NCBI RefSeq assembly: GCF_029626145.1 | Contig: NZ_JARUBJ010000002.1 | Coordinates: 5,057,501-5,121,500, forward strand | DNA: 64,000 bases | Source: Micromonospora sp. WMMD961 | Lineage (GTDB): Bacteria; Actinomycetota; Actinomycetes; Mycobacteriales; Micromonosporaceae | Direction: 5' to 3' | Shown here: piece by piece, positions 32,860 to 41,460 of the stretch | Numbering within the stretch: the first letter of the stretch is position 1 | Layout: the number at the start of each line of letters is the position of its first letter | Notes under the pieces: generated by a model | The model's database searches: none | Seen by the model: only the letters and a program-made list of their open reading frames with translations | Told to the model about the DNA's origin: nothing | Made by a program: the position numbers and the translations under genes

Positions 32860-32913
32860 CCTGGGGCCACCGCTCCCCCCGACTGGTCGACAGTGCCCCG
32901 CTATCCTCGCGCG

Positions 32914-33303
32914 ATGACGTCGCGGACCGCGCTGCGGAGACGCAGCAAGCGCACTCTCGTGGCCGTGTCCGTCACGCTGGGTCTGCTGTCGTGCCTGTGG
33001 GTCCTGTCGTTCCTGTGGTTGCAGGTGTTCAAGACCGAGGGATCGTTGCCGCCGAGGTCACGGATGCCGGCGGTGCCGTCCGGGGCGACGGTCGCCGACG
33101 AGGGCATGGAATGCGCCTCCGGTGGATGCTGGCGAACGATCACCCTGGTGCCGGCGGCGGGGCAGTCTCCGGAGGACCTGGCACGCGAGATGGGTCTCTC
33201 CGATGAGCTGCGCCTGCCGCCGACCCTGTTCGACCCTGCGACCGTCTACGTGGGGGCCCGGCCGAAGGAGGGCGAGTTGATCGTCCGCGTCGGTTATCTG
33301 TGA
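32914..33303 (+). CDS. Single-pass membrane protein, function unknown
   Basis: A protein of 129 residues. A basic N-terminus (SRTALRRRSKRT) and one hydrophobic helix (LVAVSVTLGLLSCLWVLSFLWLQVF) predict an N-in anchor with an external domain of about 90 residues that carries two Cys (MECASGGCW), possibly disulfide-bonded. ATG 32914 is preferred over GTG 32893 because it starts just before the basic stretch. It follows the DoxX gene by 54 bp in the same direction and may be read with it. No domain was recognised. Confidence 0.75.
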   Translation: MTSRTALRRRSKRTLVAVSVTLGLLSCLWVLSFLWLQVFKTEGSLPPRSRMPAVPSGATVADEGMECASGGCWRTITLVPAAGQSPEDLAREMGLSDELRLPPTLFDPATVYVGARPKEGELIVRVGYL

Positions 33304-33407
33304 ACCCCTTCCGCGCACCGATCACCCGCTGGATCCAAGGTCAGCCGCCGGGTTGGTGGGGCCGCTCGACCGGGCAAACCGCTGAACGATGCCCTGCGTC
33401 ACATCGT

Positions 33408-33438
33408 TTGACTTGAAGCGCTTGAAGTTGGGGACGCT
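33408..33438 (+). promoter_or_regulatory. MerR-type promoter with long spacer and direct repeats
   Basis: TTGACT (33408-33413), a 19-bp spacer and GACGCT (33433-33438) have the long spacing that MerR activators correct by twisting DNA. The spacer holds CTTGAAG twice (33412-33418, 33421-33427) around the palindrome AAGCGCTT. The expected start site coincides with ATG 33445, so the message may be leaderless. Confidence 0.55.
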
Positions 33439-33444
33439 TCAGTC

Positions 33445-33906
33445 ATGGCAGCGACGACGGCAGACCGGAAGCGGACAGAACCGCCCCTGACCATCCAGGA
33501 AATGGCCCAACGGTCGGGCTTCAGTGAGCCGACGCTGCGCTACTACGAGAAGGTCGGCCTGCTCGGCGCGGTGCCCCGCGACGACAGCAGCGGCCACCGC
33601 CGCTACGACACTCCGCTCGCCGAGCGGATCGACGCCCTGGCCTGCCTGCGGTCGTCCGGGATGAGCGTCGCGGAGATGCGTCGGTACCTGACGCTGCTCG
33701 ACGACGGCGACCCGACGGCCGCCGCCCAACAGCGCGACCTCCTCGCCCGGCACGCCGACCGGCTGTCCGCCGAGATCGAGCGCCTACGGGTACGCCAGGC
33801 GTACATGCGCAGCAAGGCCGACATGTGGGACGCGCGGCACCGGGGTGACGTCGTTGCCGAGGCCCGCGCGGTCGAACGGGTCGAACGCGTTCTTCAGGAG
33901 TTCTGA
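33445..33906 (+). CDS. MerR-family transcriptional regulator
   Basis: A regulator of 153 residues. The winged helix is at about 15-80 (LTIQEMAQRSGFSEPTLRYYEKVGLL; SSGHRRYDTPLAERIDAL), followed by the long dimerising coiled coil (about 90-130) and a short C-terminal region without the Cys cluster of metal sensors. ATG 33445 sits at the predicted transcription start. The SDR reductase gene begins six bases after the stop, so the two form an operon. This MerR/SDR pairing is common in actinobacteria, and the reductase product or substrate may be the signal. Confidence 0.93.
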   Translation: MAATTADRKRTEPPLTIQEMAQRSGFSEPTLRYYEKVGLLGAVPRDDSSGHRRYDTPLAERIDALACLRSSGMSVAEMRRYLTLLDDGDPTAAAQQRDLLARHADRLSAEIERLRVRQAYMRSKADMWDARHRGDVVAEARAVERVERVLQEF

Positions 33907-33912
33907 CACAAG

Positions 33913-34977
33913 ATGGGACATATCGTGCAGAAAGACATGCAGCTTCGCAGCAGCGAGGACACCCTTGTGCTGGTGACCGGCGCCACCGGACATCTCGGCG
34001 GATACTCCGTCGCCCGGCTGCTCGACGAGGGCTACCGGGTGCGGGTCAGCGTCCGCGAGGCAGGCCAGCGCGACGAGGTGCTCGACCGGGTCCGCCAGGC
34101 GGGCACGAACCCGGACGGCCGGGTCGAGTTCCGCACCGCGGCCCTCTCCGCCGACGAGGGCTGGGCCGAGGCGGTCACCGGGGCGCGCTACGTGCTGCAC
34201 CACGCGTCGCCGTTCCCGTTCACCCCGCCCGAGGACGACGACGAGGTGATCCGGCCGGCCCGCGACGGAGCGCTGCGCGTCCTGCGCGCCGCCCGCGAGG
34301 CCGGGGTACAGCGGGTGGTGCTGACCTCGTCGTACGCAGCGGTGGGCTACACCGTGAAGCCCGACGGCCGGTACACCGAGGCGGACTGGACGAACGTGGA
34401 CGACGACATCCCGGCGTACCACCGGTCGAAGACCCTCGCCGAACGCGCGGCCTGGGACTACGTCCGGGACAACGCTGGGGTCGAGCTGAGCGTGGTCAAC
34501 CCGACCGGCATCTTCGGGCCGCTGCTGGGGCCACGGGTCTCCGCGTCGACCGGCCTGGTGCAGGCGTTCCTTACCGGAGCGATGCCGGTCGTACCCCGGA
34601 TGTACTTCGGAGTGGTCGACGTGCGGGACGTGGTCGACCTGCACCTGCGCGCGATGCTGCACCCGGACGCTGCCGGTGAGCGGTTCATCGGTGTCGGCGG
34701 CCCGTCGATCAGCTTCCTCGACCTGGCGAAGATGCTCGCGCGGCACCTGCCGAGCCTGGCCGATCGGGTGCCGGCCCGGGAGTTGAGCGACGACGAGGTC
34801 CGGGAGGCCGCGAAGACCGAGCCCGCGCTGCGTGAGGCCGCCGCCCTGCGGGGGCAGATCCCGGTGATCAGCAACGACAGGGCCCGCACTGTCCTCGGCT
34901 GGCGGCCCCGCCCGGTGGAGACGACCATCACCGACACCGCCGACAGCCTCATCAAGCTCGGCCTCGTCACCGCCTGA
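33913..34977 (+). CDS. Extended SDR NAD(P)-dependent reductase (dihydroflavonol-reductase-like)
   Basis: A Rossmann-fold oxidoreductase of about 354 residues. The cofactor loop is VTGATGHLGGYSVARLL, the strand SSYAAVGY carries the catalytic Ser region, and YHRSKTLAE is the catalytic YxxxK. The pattern NPTGIFGPLLGPRVSAS is that of the dihydroflavonol 4-reductase/aldehyde-reductase branch, so it probably reduces a carbonyl of a small molecule. ATG 33913 is used; Met 9 (33937) is an alternative. It is co-transcribed with the MerR regulator. The substrate is unknown. Confidence 0.92.
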   Translation: MGHIVQKDMQLRSSEDTLVLVTGATGHLGGYSVARLLDEGYRVRVSVREAGQRDEVLDRVRQAGTNPDGRVEFRTAALSADEGWAEAVTGARYVLHHASPFPFTPPEDDDEVIRPARDGALRVLRAAREAGVQRVVLTSSYAAVGYTVKPDGRYTEADWTNVDDDIPAYHRSKTLAERAAWDYVRDNAGVELSVVNPTGIFGPLLGPRVSASTGLVQAFLTGAMPVVPRMYFGVVDVRDVVDLHLRAMLHPDAAGERFIGVGGPSISFLDLAKMLARHLPSLADRVPARELSDDEVREAAKTEPALREAAALRGQIPVISNDRARTVLGWRPRPVETTITDTADSLIKLGLVTA

Positions 34978-35041
34978 CGCACCCACTCCCGCGCGGCCTG
35001 CCGCCCGCACGCCCGCAGGCCCGCACGCCGCAGGCCCGCAC

Positions 35042-35083
35042 GCCGCACGCCGCACGCCGCACGCCGCACGCCGCACGCCGCAC
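35042..35083. repeat. Six perfect GCCGCAC heptads
   Basis: Six uninterrupted heptads abut palindromic element B with no gap. More degenerate copies of 7 and 8 bp extend left to about 35000. Confidence 0.9.
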
Positions 35084-35156
35084 GATCGTGCTCGATCCAG
35101 GATCGAGTGGCCTCCGCACGGCAGCGACACCACTACAACATGGATCGAGTGCGATC
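35084..35156. repeat. Dispersed palindromic element, copy B (73 bp)
   Basis: Left arm GATCGTGCTCGATCC (35084-35098) and right arm GGATCGAGTGCGATC (35142-35156) pair at 13 of 15 positions. Inside, GAGTGGCCTCC and GACACCACTACAACA align with copy A. It lies between the convergent SDR and MGH1-type genes. Confidence 0.85.
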
Positions 35157-35210
35157 ATGCAGGGCGCGGGCGCGCAGCGGCGGCGCGCGGTCGCGCGGCG
35201 GCGCGGGGGT

Positions 35211-37919
35211 TCAGCGGCGGAGGGTGAGGATCAGGTCCGCCACCAGGGCCGTCCAGCCGGTCTGGTGCCAGGCGCCCAGGCCGGCCCCGTTGTCTCCGTG
35301 GAAGTACTCGGGGAAGGCGACCAGGTCCCGCCAGTCCGGGTGGGTCTGGAAGAGCTGGCACGCGCCGTAGATCGGCCGGCGACCCCAGTCGTCCTGGGTG
35401 AACAGCGAGATCAGCCGGGCGGAGAGGTCGTCAGCGATCTCGTCCAGGGTGCGCTTCACGCCGGAGCGGGTCGGGTACTCCACCTGCAGGTCGTCGCCGA
35501 AGAACGCGGCGTAGTCGCGCAGCGCGCTGATCAGCAGGAAGTTCGTCGGCATCCAGATCGGTCCGCGCCAGTTCGAGTTGCCGCCGAACAGGCCGCTGGT
35601 CGACTCGGCCGGCTCGTAGCCGACGGAGAACTCCTGCCCACCGAGGGTGACCGAGAACGGCTTGTCCAGGTGCGCGCGGGACAGCGTACGCAGGCCGAAG
35701 TCGGAGAGGAACTCGTCGGGGTCGAGCATCCGGGCGAGGAGCCGGACCACCTGCTCCGGGCCGACCATGGACAGCAGCCGCTGCTGCCGACCGTCCGGCC
35801 CCAGCCGCCGGGTGCCGATCACCTGGGAGTACTCCGGGCGGTTGGTCAGGAACCAGCGCAGGCGTGCGCCCAACTCCGGCAGATGGTGCAGGGTTCTCGC
35901 GGTGAGCCGGGTGGTGGCGGCCAACGGCAGCAGCCCGACGACGGAGCGGACCTTCAGCGGCACCTTCGTGCCGTCGGCGAGGCGCAGCACGTCGTAGAAG
36001 AACGCGTCCTCGTCGTCCCACAGACCCTGCTCGTACGCCGCGGCGGCGATGTACGCGAAGTGCTCGAAGAACTTGGTGGCCGTGTCCACCCAGGTCCGGT
36101 CGTGTTCGGCGAGCACGATCGCCATGTCCAGCAGGTTGAGCGCGTACATGCCCATCCAGCCGGTGCCGTCGGACTGCTCCAGCACACCGGCCACCGGCAG
36201 CGCCGCCGAACGGTCGAACGGCCCGACGTTGTCCAGCCCGAGGAAGCCGCCCTCGAAGACGTTGTTGCCGCCGGTGTCCTTGCGGTTGACCCACCAGGTG
36301 AAGTTGAGCAGCAGCTTGTGCATCACCCGAGCCAGGAACTCGTAGTCCCGCCCGCCGTCGATCTCGAACACCTTCAGGGCCGCCCACGCGTGCACCGGCG
36401 GGTTCACGTCTCCGAACGCCCACTCGTACGCCGGGATCTGCCCGTTGGGGTGCAGGTACCACTCGCGGAGCAGGAGCAGGATCTGCTCCTTGGCGAAGGT
36501 CGGGTCGACCCGGGCGATGCTCACGCAGTGGAAGGCCAGGTCCCAGGCCGCGTACCAGGGGTATTCCCAGGGGTCGGGCATGGAGATGACGTCGAAGCTG
36601 GTCATGTGCCACCAGGCGCTGTTGCGCCCGTGCCGGCGCCCGGCCGGCGGCGGCGTCGAGCCGGGGTCGCCTTCGAGCCAACGTTTGACATCGAAGTGGT
36701 AGAACTGCTTGCCCCACATCAGCCCGGCGATGGCCTGCCGTGCCACTAGCGCCTCGTCGGGGGTGGCGGCCGGCGGGATCACCCCGGCGAAGAACCTGTT
36801 CGCCTCGGCCCGCCGCGCCCACACCACCGCCTCGAAGCCGGCGCTGAGGTCGGCCGGGGGCGGCGGTACGGCGGCCGGGGGCGACGCGGTGCGGGTGAGC
36901 CGCAGCCGGATCTGACGCTGCCCACCGGCCGGTACGTCGAGCACGTAGTGCAGCGCGCCCTTGGTGCCCTCCCGGTCGGGGTTGACAGTGGCCGCGCCGT
37001 TGACGACGTGGTCGTTGATGCCGTCCTTCGGGTACGGGGAGCGGCCGGGCAGGCCCCAGAGCCGTTCGGCGTTGGTGTCGTTGTCGCAGAGCAGCGGCAC
37101 CGGGCCGCCGTCGCCCTCCAGTAGCAGTTGGCCGAGCACCCGGTGTTCGCCGACGAGCCGGGTGCCGTGGCCGGTGATCCGGGGGATCCGGTCGCCGCCG
37201 GGCAGGCCCCAGGACCAGGTGTTACGGAACCACAGGGTCGGCAGGACGTGCAGGGTCGCCGCCTGGTCGCCCCGGTTGGCGACCGTCACCACCATGCAGA
37301 GGTCGGTCGGGGACGCCTTGGCGTAGTCGACGGTCACCGCCCAGTACCGGTCTTCGTCGAAGATCCCGGTGTCGACCAGCTCGTACTCGGTGTCGTCGCG
37401 GCCGCGCAACGCGTTCACCGCGACGAGTTCGTCGTACGGGAAGGCAGCCTGGGGGTAGTGGTAGCGCCAGCGCATCCAGGAGTGGGTGGGCGTGGAGTCC
37501 TCGTACCACCAGTACTCCTTGACGTCCTCGCCGTGGTTGCCGCCGTCGCCGCCGAGGCCGAACATCCGCTCCTTGAGGATCGGGTCCTTGCCGTTCCAGA
37601 GCGCGAGGGCGAAGGCGAAGGTCTGTCGTTCGTCACAGACGCCGGCCATTCCGTCTTCATTCCACCGGTAGGCTCTGGACCGCGCGTGGTCATGCGGGAA
37701 GTAGTCCCAGGCCGTACCGTGCTCGCTGTAGTCCTCCCGCACCGTCCCCCACGCCCGTTCGGACAGATAGGGACCCCATGCACGCCAGTCCTGCTCCCCC
37801 GAGTCGGCTTGGGCGAGCCGGAGCCGCTCAGCGTCGGGTGGCGAGGCGTCGGAGGACGATCGGTCAGTGATCACGTGCACATCTTTGACGTCGCCGCGGT
37901 ACTTGACCACAGCAGCCAT
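35211..37919 (-). CDS. MGH1-like / GH63-type glycoside hydrolase
   Basis: A protein of about 902 residues of the MGH1-like (mannosylglycerate-hydrolase/GH63 glucosidase) clan. The N-terminal half is a beta-rich domain (YHYPQAAFPYDELVAVNALR; VTVDYAKASP); the C-terminal half, about 400-890, is an (alpha/alpha)6 barrel. Typical blocks are MPDPWEYPWYAAWDLAFHCV, with an Asp in the active-site region, EWAFGDVNPPVHAWA, and the C-terminal EYFHGDNGAGLGAWHQTGWTALVADLI. There is no signal peptide, so it acts on a cytoplasmic alpha-linked glucoside or mannosylglycerate-type solute. ATG 37919 gives the longest form; a GTG near 37886 is also possible, and neither has a ribosome site. It is divergent from the debranching-type gene, 51 bp apart. 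Confidence 0.88.
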   Translation of the reverse strand: MAAVVKYRGDVKDVHVITDRSSSDASPPDAERLRLAQADSGEQDWRAWGPYLSERAWGTVREDYSEHGTAWDYFPHDHARSRAYRWNEDGMAGVCDERQTFAFALALWNGKDPILKERMFGLGGDGGNHGEDVKEYWWYEDSTPTHSWMRWRYHYPQAAFPYDELVAVNALRGRDDTEYELVDTGIFDEDRYWAVTVDYAKASPTDLCMVVTVANRGDQAATLHVLPTLWFRNTWSWGLPGGDRIPRITGHGTRLVGEHRVLGQLLLEGDGGPVPLLCDNDTNAERLWGLPGRSPYPKDGINDHVVNGAATVNPDREGTKGALHYVLDVPAGGQRQIRLRLTRTASPPAAVPPPPADLSAGFEAVVWARRAEANRFFAGVIPPAATPDEALVARQAIAGLMWGKQFYHFDVKRWLEGDPGSTPPPAGRRHGRNSAWWHMTSFDVISMPDPWEYPWYAAWDLAFHCVSIARVDPTFAKEQILLLLREWYLHPNGQIPAYEWAFGDVNPPVHAWAALKVFEIDGGRDYEFLARVMHKLLLNFTWWVNRKDTGGNNVFEGGFLGLDNVGPFDRSAALPVAGVLEQSDGTGWMGMYALNLLDMAIVLAEHDRTWVDTATKFFEHFAYIAAAAYEQGLWDDEDAFFYDVLRLADGTKVPLKVRSVVGLLPLAATTRLTARTLHHLPELGARLRWFLTNRPEYSQVIGTRRLGPDGRQQRLLSMVGPEQVVRLLARMLDPDEFLSDFGLRTLSRAHLDKPFSVTLGGQEFSVGYEPAESTSGLFGGNSNWRGPIWMPTNFLLISALRDYAAFFGDDLQVEYPTRSGVKRTLDEIADDLSARLISLFTQDDWGRRPIYGACQLFQTHPDWRDLVAFPEYFHGDNGAGLGAWHQTGWTALVADLILTLRR

Positions 37920-37970
37920 TGTCGTCGTGGCGTGTTACACCCCGTCGCAGGTGGAGGAAAGTTGATCGAC

Positions 37971-39905
37971 ATGCGCTTCGGCCCCCAGGTCTGTGGCGAT
38001 CTGACCAGCGCCGCGAGCCGGGAGTGGCTGGTCCCCGACGGCCTCGGCGGATACGCGATGGGCACCGTCGGCGGGCTCCGGACGCGCCGTTACCACGGTC
38101 TGCTGGTGGTCCCCGGCGAAACTCCGGCTTCCCGTCAGGTGGGACTGGTCAGCCTGGACCCGGCGGTCACTGTGCCGTCCGGCGCGCGGGTGCGGCTCGG
38201 CGCGCACGAATGGTCCTCCGGTGACGTGGACCCGCGCGGCTTCGAGCTGCTGGAGCGCTTCGACCTGACCGATGGGCTGCCCCGGTGGCGGTGGCGGATC
38301 GGGTCGGTGGTGATCGAGCGGGAGGTGGCCATGCTGCCGGGCCGCTCGTGCGTGGCGGTGGTGCACCGGCTGGTCGCCGGCGGGCCGGTCCGGTTGGAGT
38401 TGTCGGCCGCCTGCACCTGGCGCGACGCGCACGGCGAACGGCGGGCCGACGGCCCGATCCCGCAGGTCGAGCCGGTGGCCGACGGCGCGGTGGTCGAGGG
38501 CGCGTACCGGCTGGCCGGGCCGGGCTGGGCGCCCGAGGGGCAGTGGTGGCTGGGCGTGCACCACCGCGAGGAGGCCAATCGGGGCCTGCACCCGGACGAG
38601 GATCTCTGGTACGCGGGGCGGTTCGCCGGCGAGCTGGAACGCCCCGGCGACACGGTGTCGGTGCGGGCCTGGGCCGGTCGACTGGACGAGGTGCCGCCGC
38701 CGGCCACCGAGATCGTGGAGACGGCCCGACGGCGCAACCGGCGGGTGGTGGCGGCGGCGAAGCCGGTGGACCCGGTCGAGGCGACGCTCACGCTGGCCGC
38801 GGACGCGTTCGTGGTGCGTGCCGGCGGGCGGGCCGTCGACGTGGTGGCCGGCTACCCGTGGTTCGGGGCCTGGTCGCGGGACACGATGATCTCCTATGAG
38901 GGGCTGTTCCTCTGCACGGGTCGCGCCGACGAGGGCCGGGAACTGCTGCGGGCGTACGCGGCGACGCTGTCCGAGGGGATGCTCGCCAACACGGCCGACA
39001 CCGGTCGGGTGGAGTACAACACCGTCGACGGCACGCTGTGGTTCCTGCACGCGGTGAGTCGGCACGTCACCGTCACCGGTGACACCGACCTGGGTGACGA
39101 GTTGCTGCCCGCGTTGGGTGGGGTGGTCGACGCCCACGTGACCGGCACCCGGTACGGGATCGCCGTCGACCCGGCCGACGGGCTGCTCACCCAGGGTGCC
39201 GCCGGCACCGCGCTGACCTGGATGGACGCCCGGGTGTACGGGGTGCCGGTCACCCCGCGTACCGGCAAGCCGGTCGAGGTCAACGCGTTGTGGATCAACG
39301 GGCTGGCCGGGCTCGCGGAGCTGACCGAGCTGGCCGGGCGGGACGCGGACGAGCTGTGGCGACGGCACGGGCAGGCCACCGCCTCGTTCCGGGAGCGTTT
39401 TCCGTCGCCGACCGGCTGGCTGCACGACGTGCTGGACGCTCCCGCGCCGGCGTATCCGCTGGGCGGTGCGGCCCTGCACGACGACGACGCGTTGCGCCCC
39501 AACCAGCTGCTGGCCTGGTCGCTGCCGTACGCGCCGATGGACCCGGACGAGACCACGCTACGGCGCATCGGCGACGGGTTGCTCACTCCGCTCGGGCCAC
39601 GAAGCCTCGCCGTCGATTCGGCGGAGTTCGTGGGCCGGCACCGGGGTGGTCCCGCCGAGCGCGACGGCGGCTACCACCAGGGCACGGTCTGGCCGTGGCT
39701 GCTCGGGCCGTACGTGGACGCCTGCCGCCGGGGCAAGATGTCGGTCGATGACGTGTTCGTTGGTATCGAGGCACATCTGACCGAATATGGGCTAGGCTCG
39801 GTGAGCGAGACGGCCGACGGCCTCGCGCCGCACGCCGCTACCGGTTGCCCGTTCCAGGCGTGGTCGGTGGCCGAGCTGCTGCGGGTGCGCCGAAAGAGCC
39901 AGTAG
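37971..39905 (+). CDS. Amylo-alpha-1,6-glucosidase-type glycogen debranching enzyme
   Basis: A protein of about 644 residues. The N-terminal domain (opening REWLVPDGLGGYAMGTVGG and RRYHGLLVV) and the C-terminal GDE_C (alpha/alpha)6 barrel with YPWFGAWSRDTMISYEGL, EVNALWINGLAG and DGGYHQGTVWPWLLGPY identify the archaeal/bacterial debranching-enzyme family, which releases alpha-1,6-linked glucose from glycogen-like glucans. ATG 37971 is 13 bases from GGAGG; an in-frame TTG at 37962 is closer, so the start is uncertain by three codons. The GT4 gene follows 137 bp later. With MGH1 and GT4 it suggests a cytoplasmic glucan or glucoside turnover unit. Confidence 0.92.
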   Translation: MRFGPQVCGDLTSAASREWLVPDGLGGYAMGTVGGLRTRRYHGLLVVPGETPASRQVGLVSLDPAVTVPSGARVRLGAHEWSSGDVDPRGFELLERFDLTDGLPRWRWRIGSVVIEREVAMLPGRSCVAVVHRLVAGGPVRLELSAACTWRDAHGERRADGPIPQVEPVADGAVVEGAYRLAGPGWAPEGQWWLGVHHREEANRGLHPDEDLWYAGRFAGELERPGDTVSVRAWAGRLDEVPPPATEIVETARRRNRRVVAAAKPVDPVEATLTLAADAFVVRAGGRAVDVVAGYPWFGAWSRDTMISYEGLFLCTGRADEGRELLRAYAATLSEGMLANTADTGRVEYNTVDGTLWFLHAVSRHVTVTGDTDLGDELLPALGGVVDAHVTGTRYGIAVDPADGLLTQGAAGTALTWMDARVYGVPVTPRTGKPVEVNALWINGLAGLAELTELAGRDADELWRRHGQATASFRERFPSPTGWLHDVLDAPAPAYPLGGAALHDDDALRPNQLLAWSLPYAPMDPDETTLRRIGDGLLTPLGPRSLAVDSAEFVGRHRGGPAERDGGYHQGTVWPWLLGPYVDACRRGKMSVDDVFVGIEAHLTEYGLGSVSETADGLAPHAATGCPFQAWSVAELLRVRRKSQ

Positions 39906-40042
39906 CGCTTTACACGACCGCAACGGTGGTGTCTCCGCTGGTTATCTCGATCCCGGCAGGATTGGCCCCGATCCAGACGCGACGGCGACACCGGCTCCGG
40001 TGTCGGTCGGCGCGCGCCCGGGGACAATTCAAAGGGGGCCGC

Positions 40043-41377
40043 ATGTCACCCGACGCCCACGTGATCGACATCCACCCCGCCCGGCGACTGCGGGTGCTGA
40101 TGCTGTCCTGGGAGTACCCGCCGGTGCTCGTCGGCGGCCTCGGCCGACACGTGCACGCCCTGTCGGTGGCCCTCGCCGCCGCCGGCCACGAGGTCACCGT
40201 CGTCACCCGACACAGCGACGGCGCACCCCTGGAGGAGTACGCCGACGGCGTACGCATCCTGCGCGCCCCCGAAGACCCGGTCACCTTCCCCCTCGCCACC
40301 AGCAGCCTCCTGGCCTGGACCATGGCCTTCAACCACACCCTCACCCGCACCGCCCTGCGCGCCACCGAAGCCGGCAGCTACGACGTCATCCACGCCCACG
40401 ACTGGCTCGTCGCCCACACCGCCGTCACCCTGGCCGAGCACCTCGATCTGCCGCTGGTCACCACCATCCACGCCACCGAGGCCGGCCGGCACCAGGGCTG
40501 GCTGCCGGAGGAGATGAACCGCACCATCCACGGCGTCGAACACTGGCTCAGCGGCTCCTCCATCCGGGTCATCACCTGCTCGGGCTACATGCGCGACCAG
40601 GTGACCACGCTCTTCGACGTACCGGCGACGCAGGTCGACGTGGTGCCCAACGGGGTCGACGACCGGGCCTGGCGGGCCCGACCGCGGGCGGTCGCGTCGG
40701 CTCGCGCACGGTTCGCCGGGGACGGCCCCCTGGTCGGGTACGCCGGGCGACTGGTCTACGAGAAGGGTGTCCAGCACCTGGTGCACGCGGTGCCCCGGCT
40801 CCGCGAGCGGCACCCCGGGCTGCGCGTGGTGATCGCCGGGGACGGCCCGTACCGCGCCGAGTTGGAGGCCCAGGCCCGGCGGCTGGCGCTCAGCTCGACG
40901 GTACGGTTCACCGGTTTCCTCGACACCACCCAGCTACCAGCGATGCTCGGGGCCACCGACGCGACGGTGGTGCCCAGCCTCTACGAGCCGTTCGGCATGG
41001 TGGCGTTGGAGGCGGCCGCCGCCGGTGCACCCCTCGCGGTGGCCCGCACCGGCGGGCTCGCCGAGATCGTCGAGTCCGGCGTCACCGGTGTGACGTTCCC
41101 GCACAGCGACCCGGACGCGCTCGCCGGCGCGGTCGGTCAACTGCTCGGTGACGAGGTCTTCGCCCGCCGGGTGGCCCGCAAGGCCCGCACCATGGTCGGC
41201 CAGCGCTACGGCTGGGCCAGCATCGCCGCCCGAACGGCCGCGAGTTACACCGCCGCCCGACGCGAACACGGCCCGCTACAGGCCCGCCGGGCCGCCGCCC
41301 GACTGGCGGGCGGAAGCTCGCGGATCGCCATCCCGGACGGCAATCTGCTCGCCCGACTCGACCCCGCCGCGTGCTGA
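40043..41377 (+). CDS. GT4-family glycosyltransferase (glycogen-synthase-like)
   Basis: A GT-B fold transferase of 444 residues. Motifs are VLMLSWEYPPVLVGGLGRHV (start of the acceptor domain), VIHAHDWLVA, VPNGVDDRAW at the domain hinge, YAGRLVYEKGVQHLVHA, and EPFGMVALEAAAAG, the nucleotide-sugar-binding Glu block. The WEYPP...GGLGRHV and HDWL pattern is shared with prokaryotic GlgM/GlgA-like glucan synthases, so it probably builds an alpha-glucan or a glucosylated solute from a sugar nucleotide; the donor is not known. ATG 40043 has AAAGGGGG upstream. It follows the debranching-type gene in the same direction. Confidence 0.9.
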   Translation: MSPDAHVIDIHPARRLRVLMLSWEYPPVLVGGLGRHVHALSVALAAAGHEVTVVTRHSDGAPLEEYADGVRILRAPEDPVTFPLATSSLLAWTMAFNHTLTRTALRATEAGSYDVIHAHDWLVAHTAVTLAEHLDLPLVTTIHATEAGRHQGWLPEEMNRTIHGVEHWLSGSSIRVITCSGYMRDQVTTLFDVPATQVDVVPNGVDDRAWRARPRAVASARARFAGDGPLVGYAGRLVYEKGVQHLVHAVPRLRERHPGLRVVIAGDGPYRAELEAQARRLALSSTVRFTGFLDTTQLPAMLGATDATVVPSLYEPFGMVALEAAAAGAPLAVARTGGLAEIVESGVTGVTFPHSDPDALAGAVGQLLGDEVFARRVARKARTMVGQRYGWASIAARTAASYTAARREHGPLQARRAAARLAGGSSRIAIPDGNLLARLDPAAC

Positions 41378-41460
41378 GATACGTCGAATGAGCTATAGGT
41401 GCCTTCCGATCCGCTGGTTAGGGTGTAGCCCGGACAGCGGCTGAGGAGGAGCGTGCGCAG

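Noticed and set aside
35000..35083. Possible coding of a heptad-repeat protein
   Set aside because: 7-bp repeats shift frame each unit, and the region lies between convergent genes.
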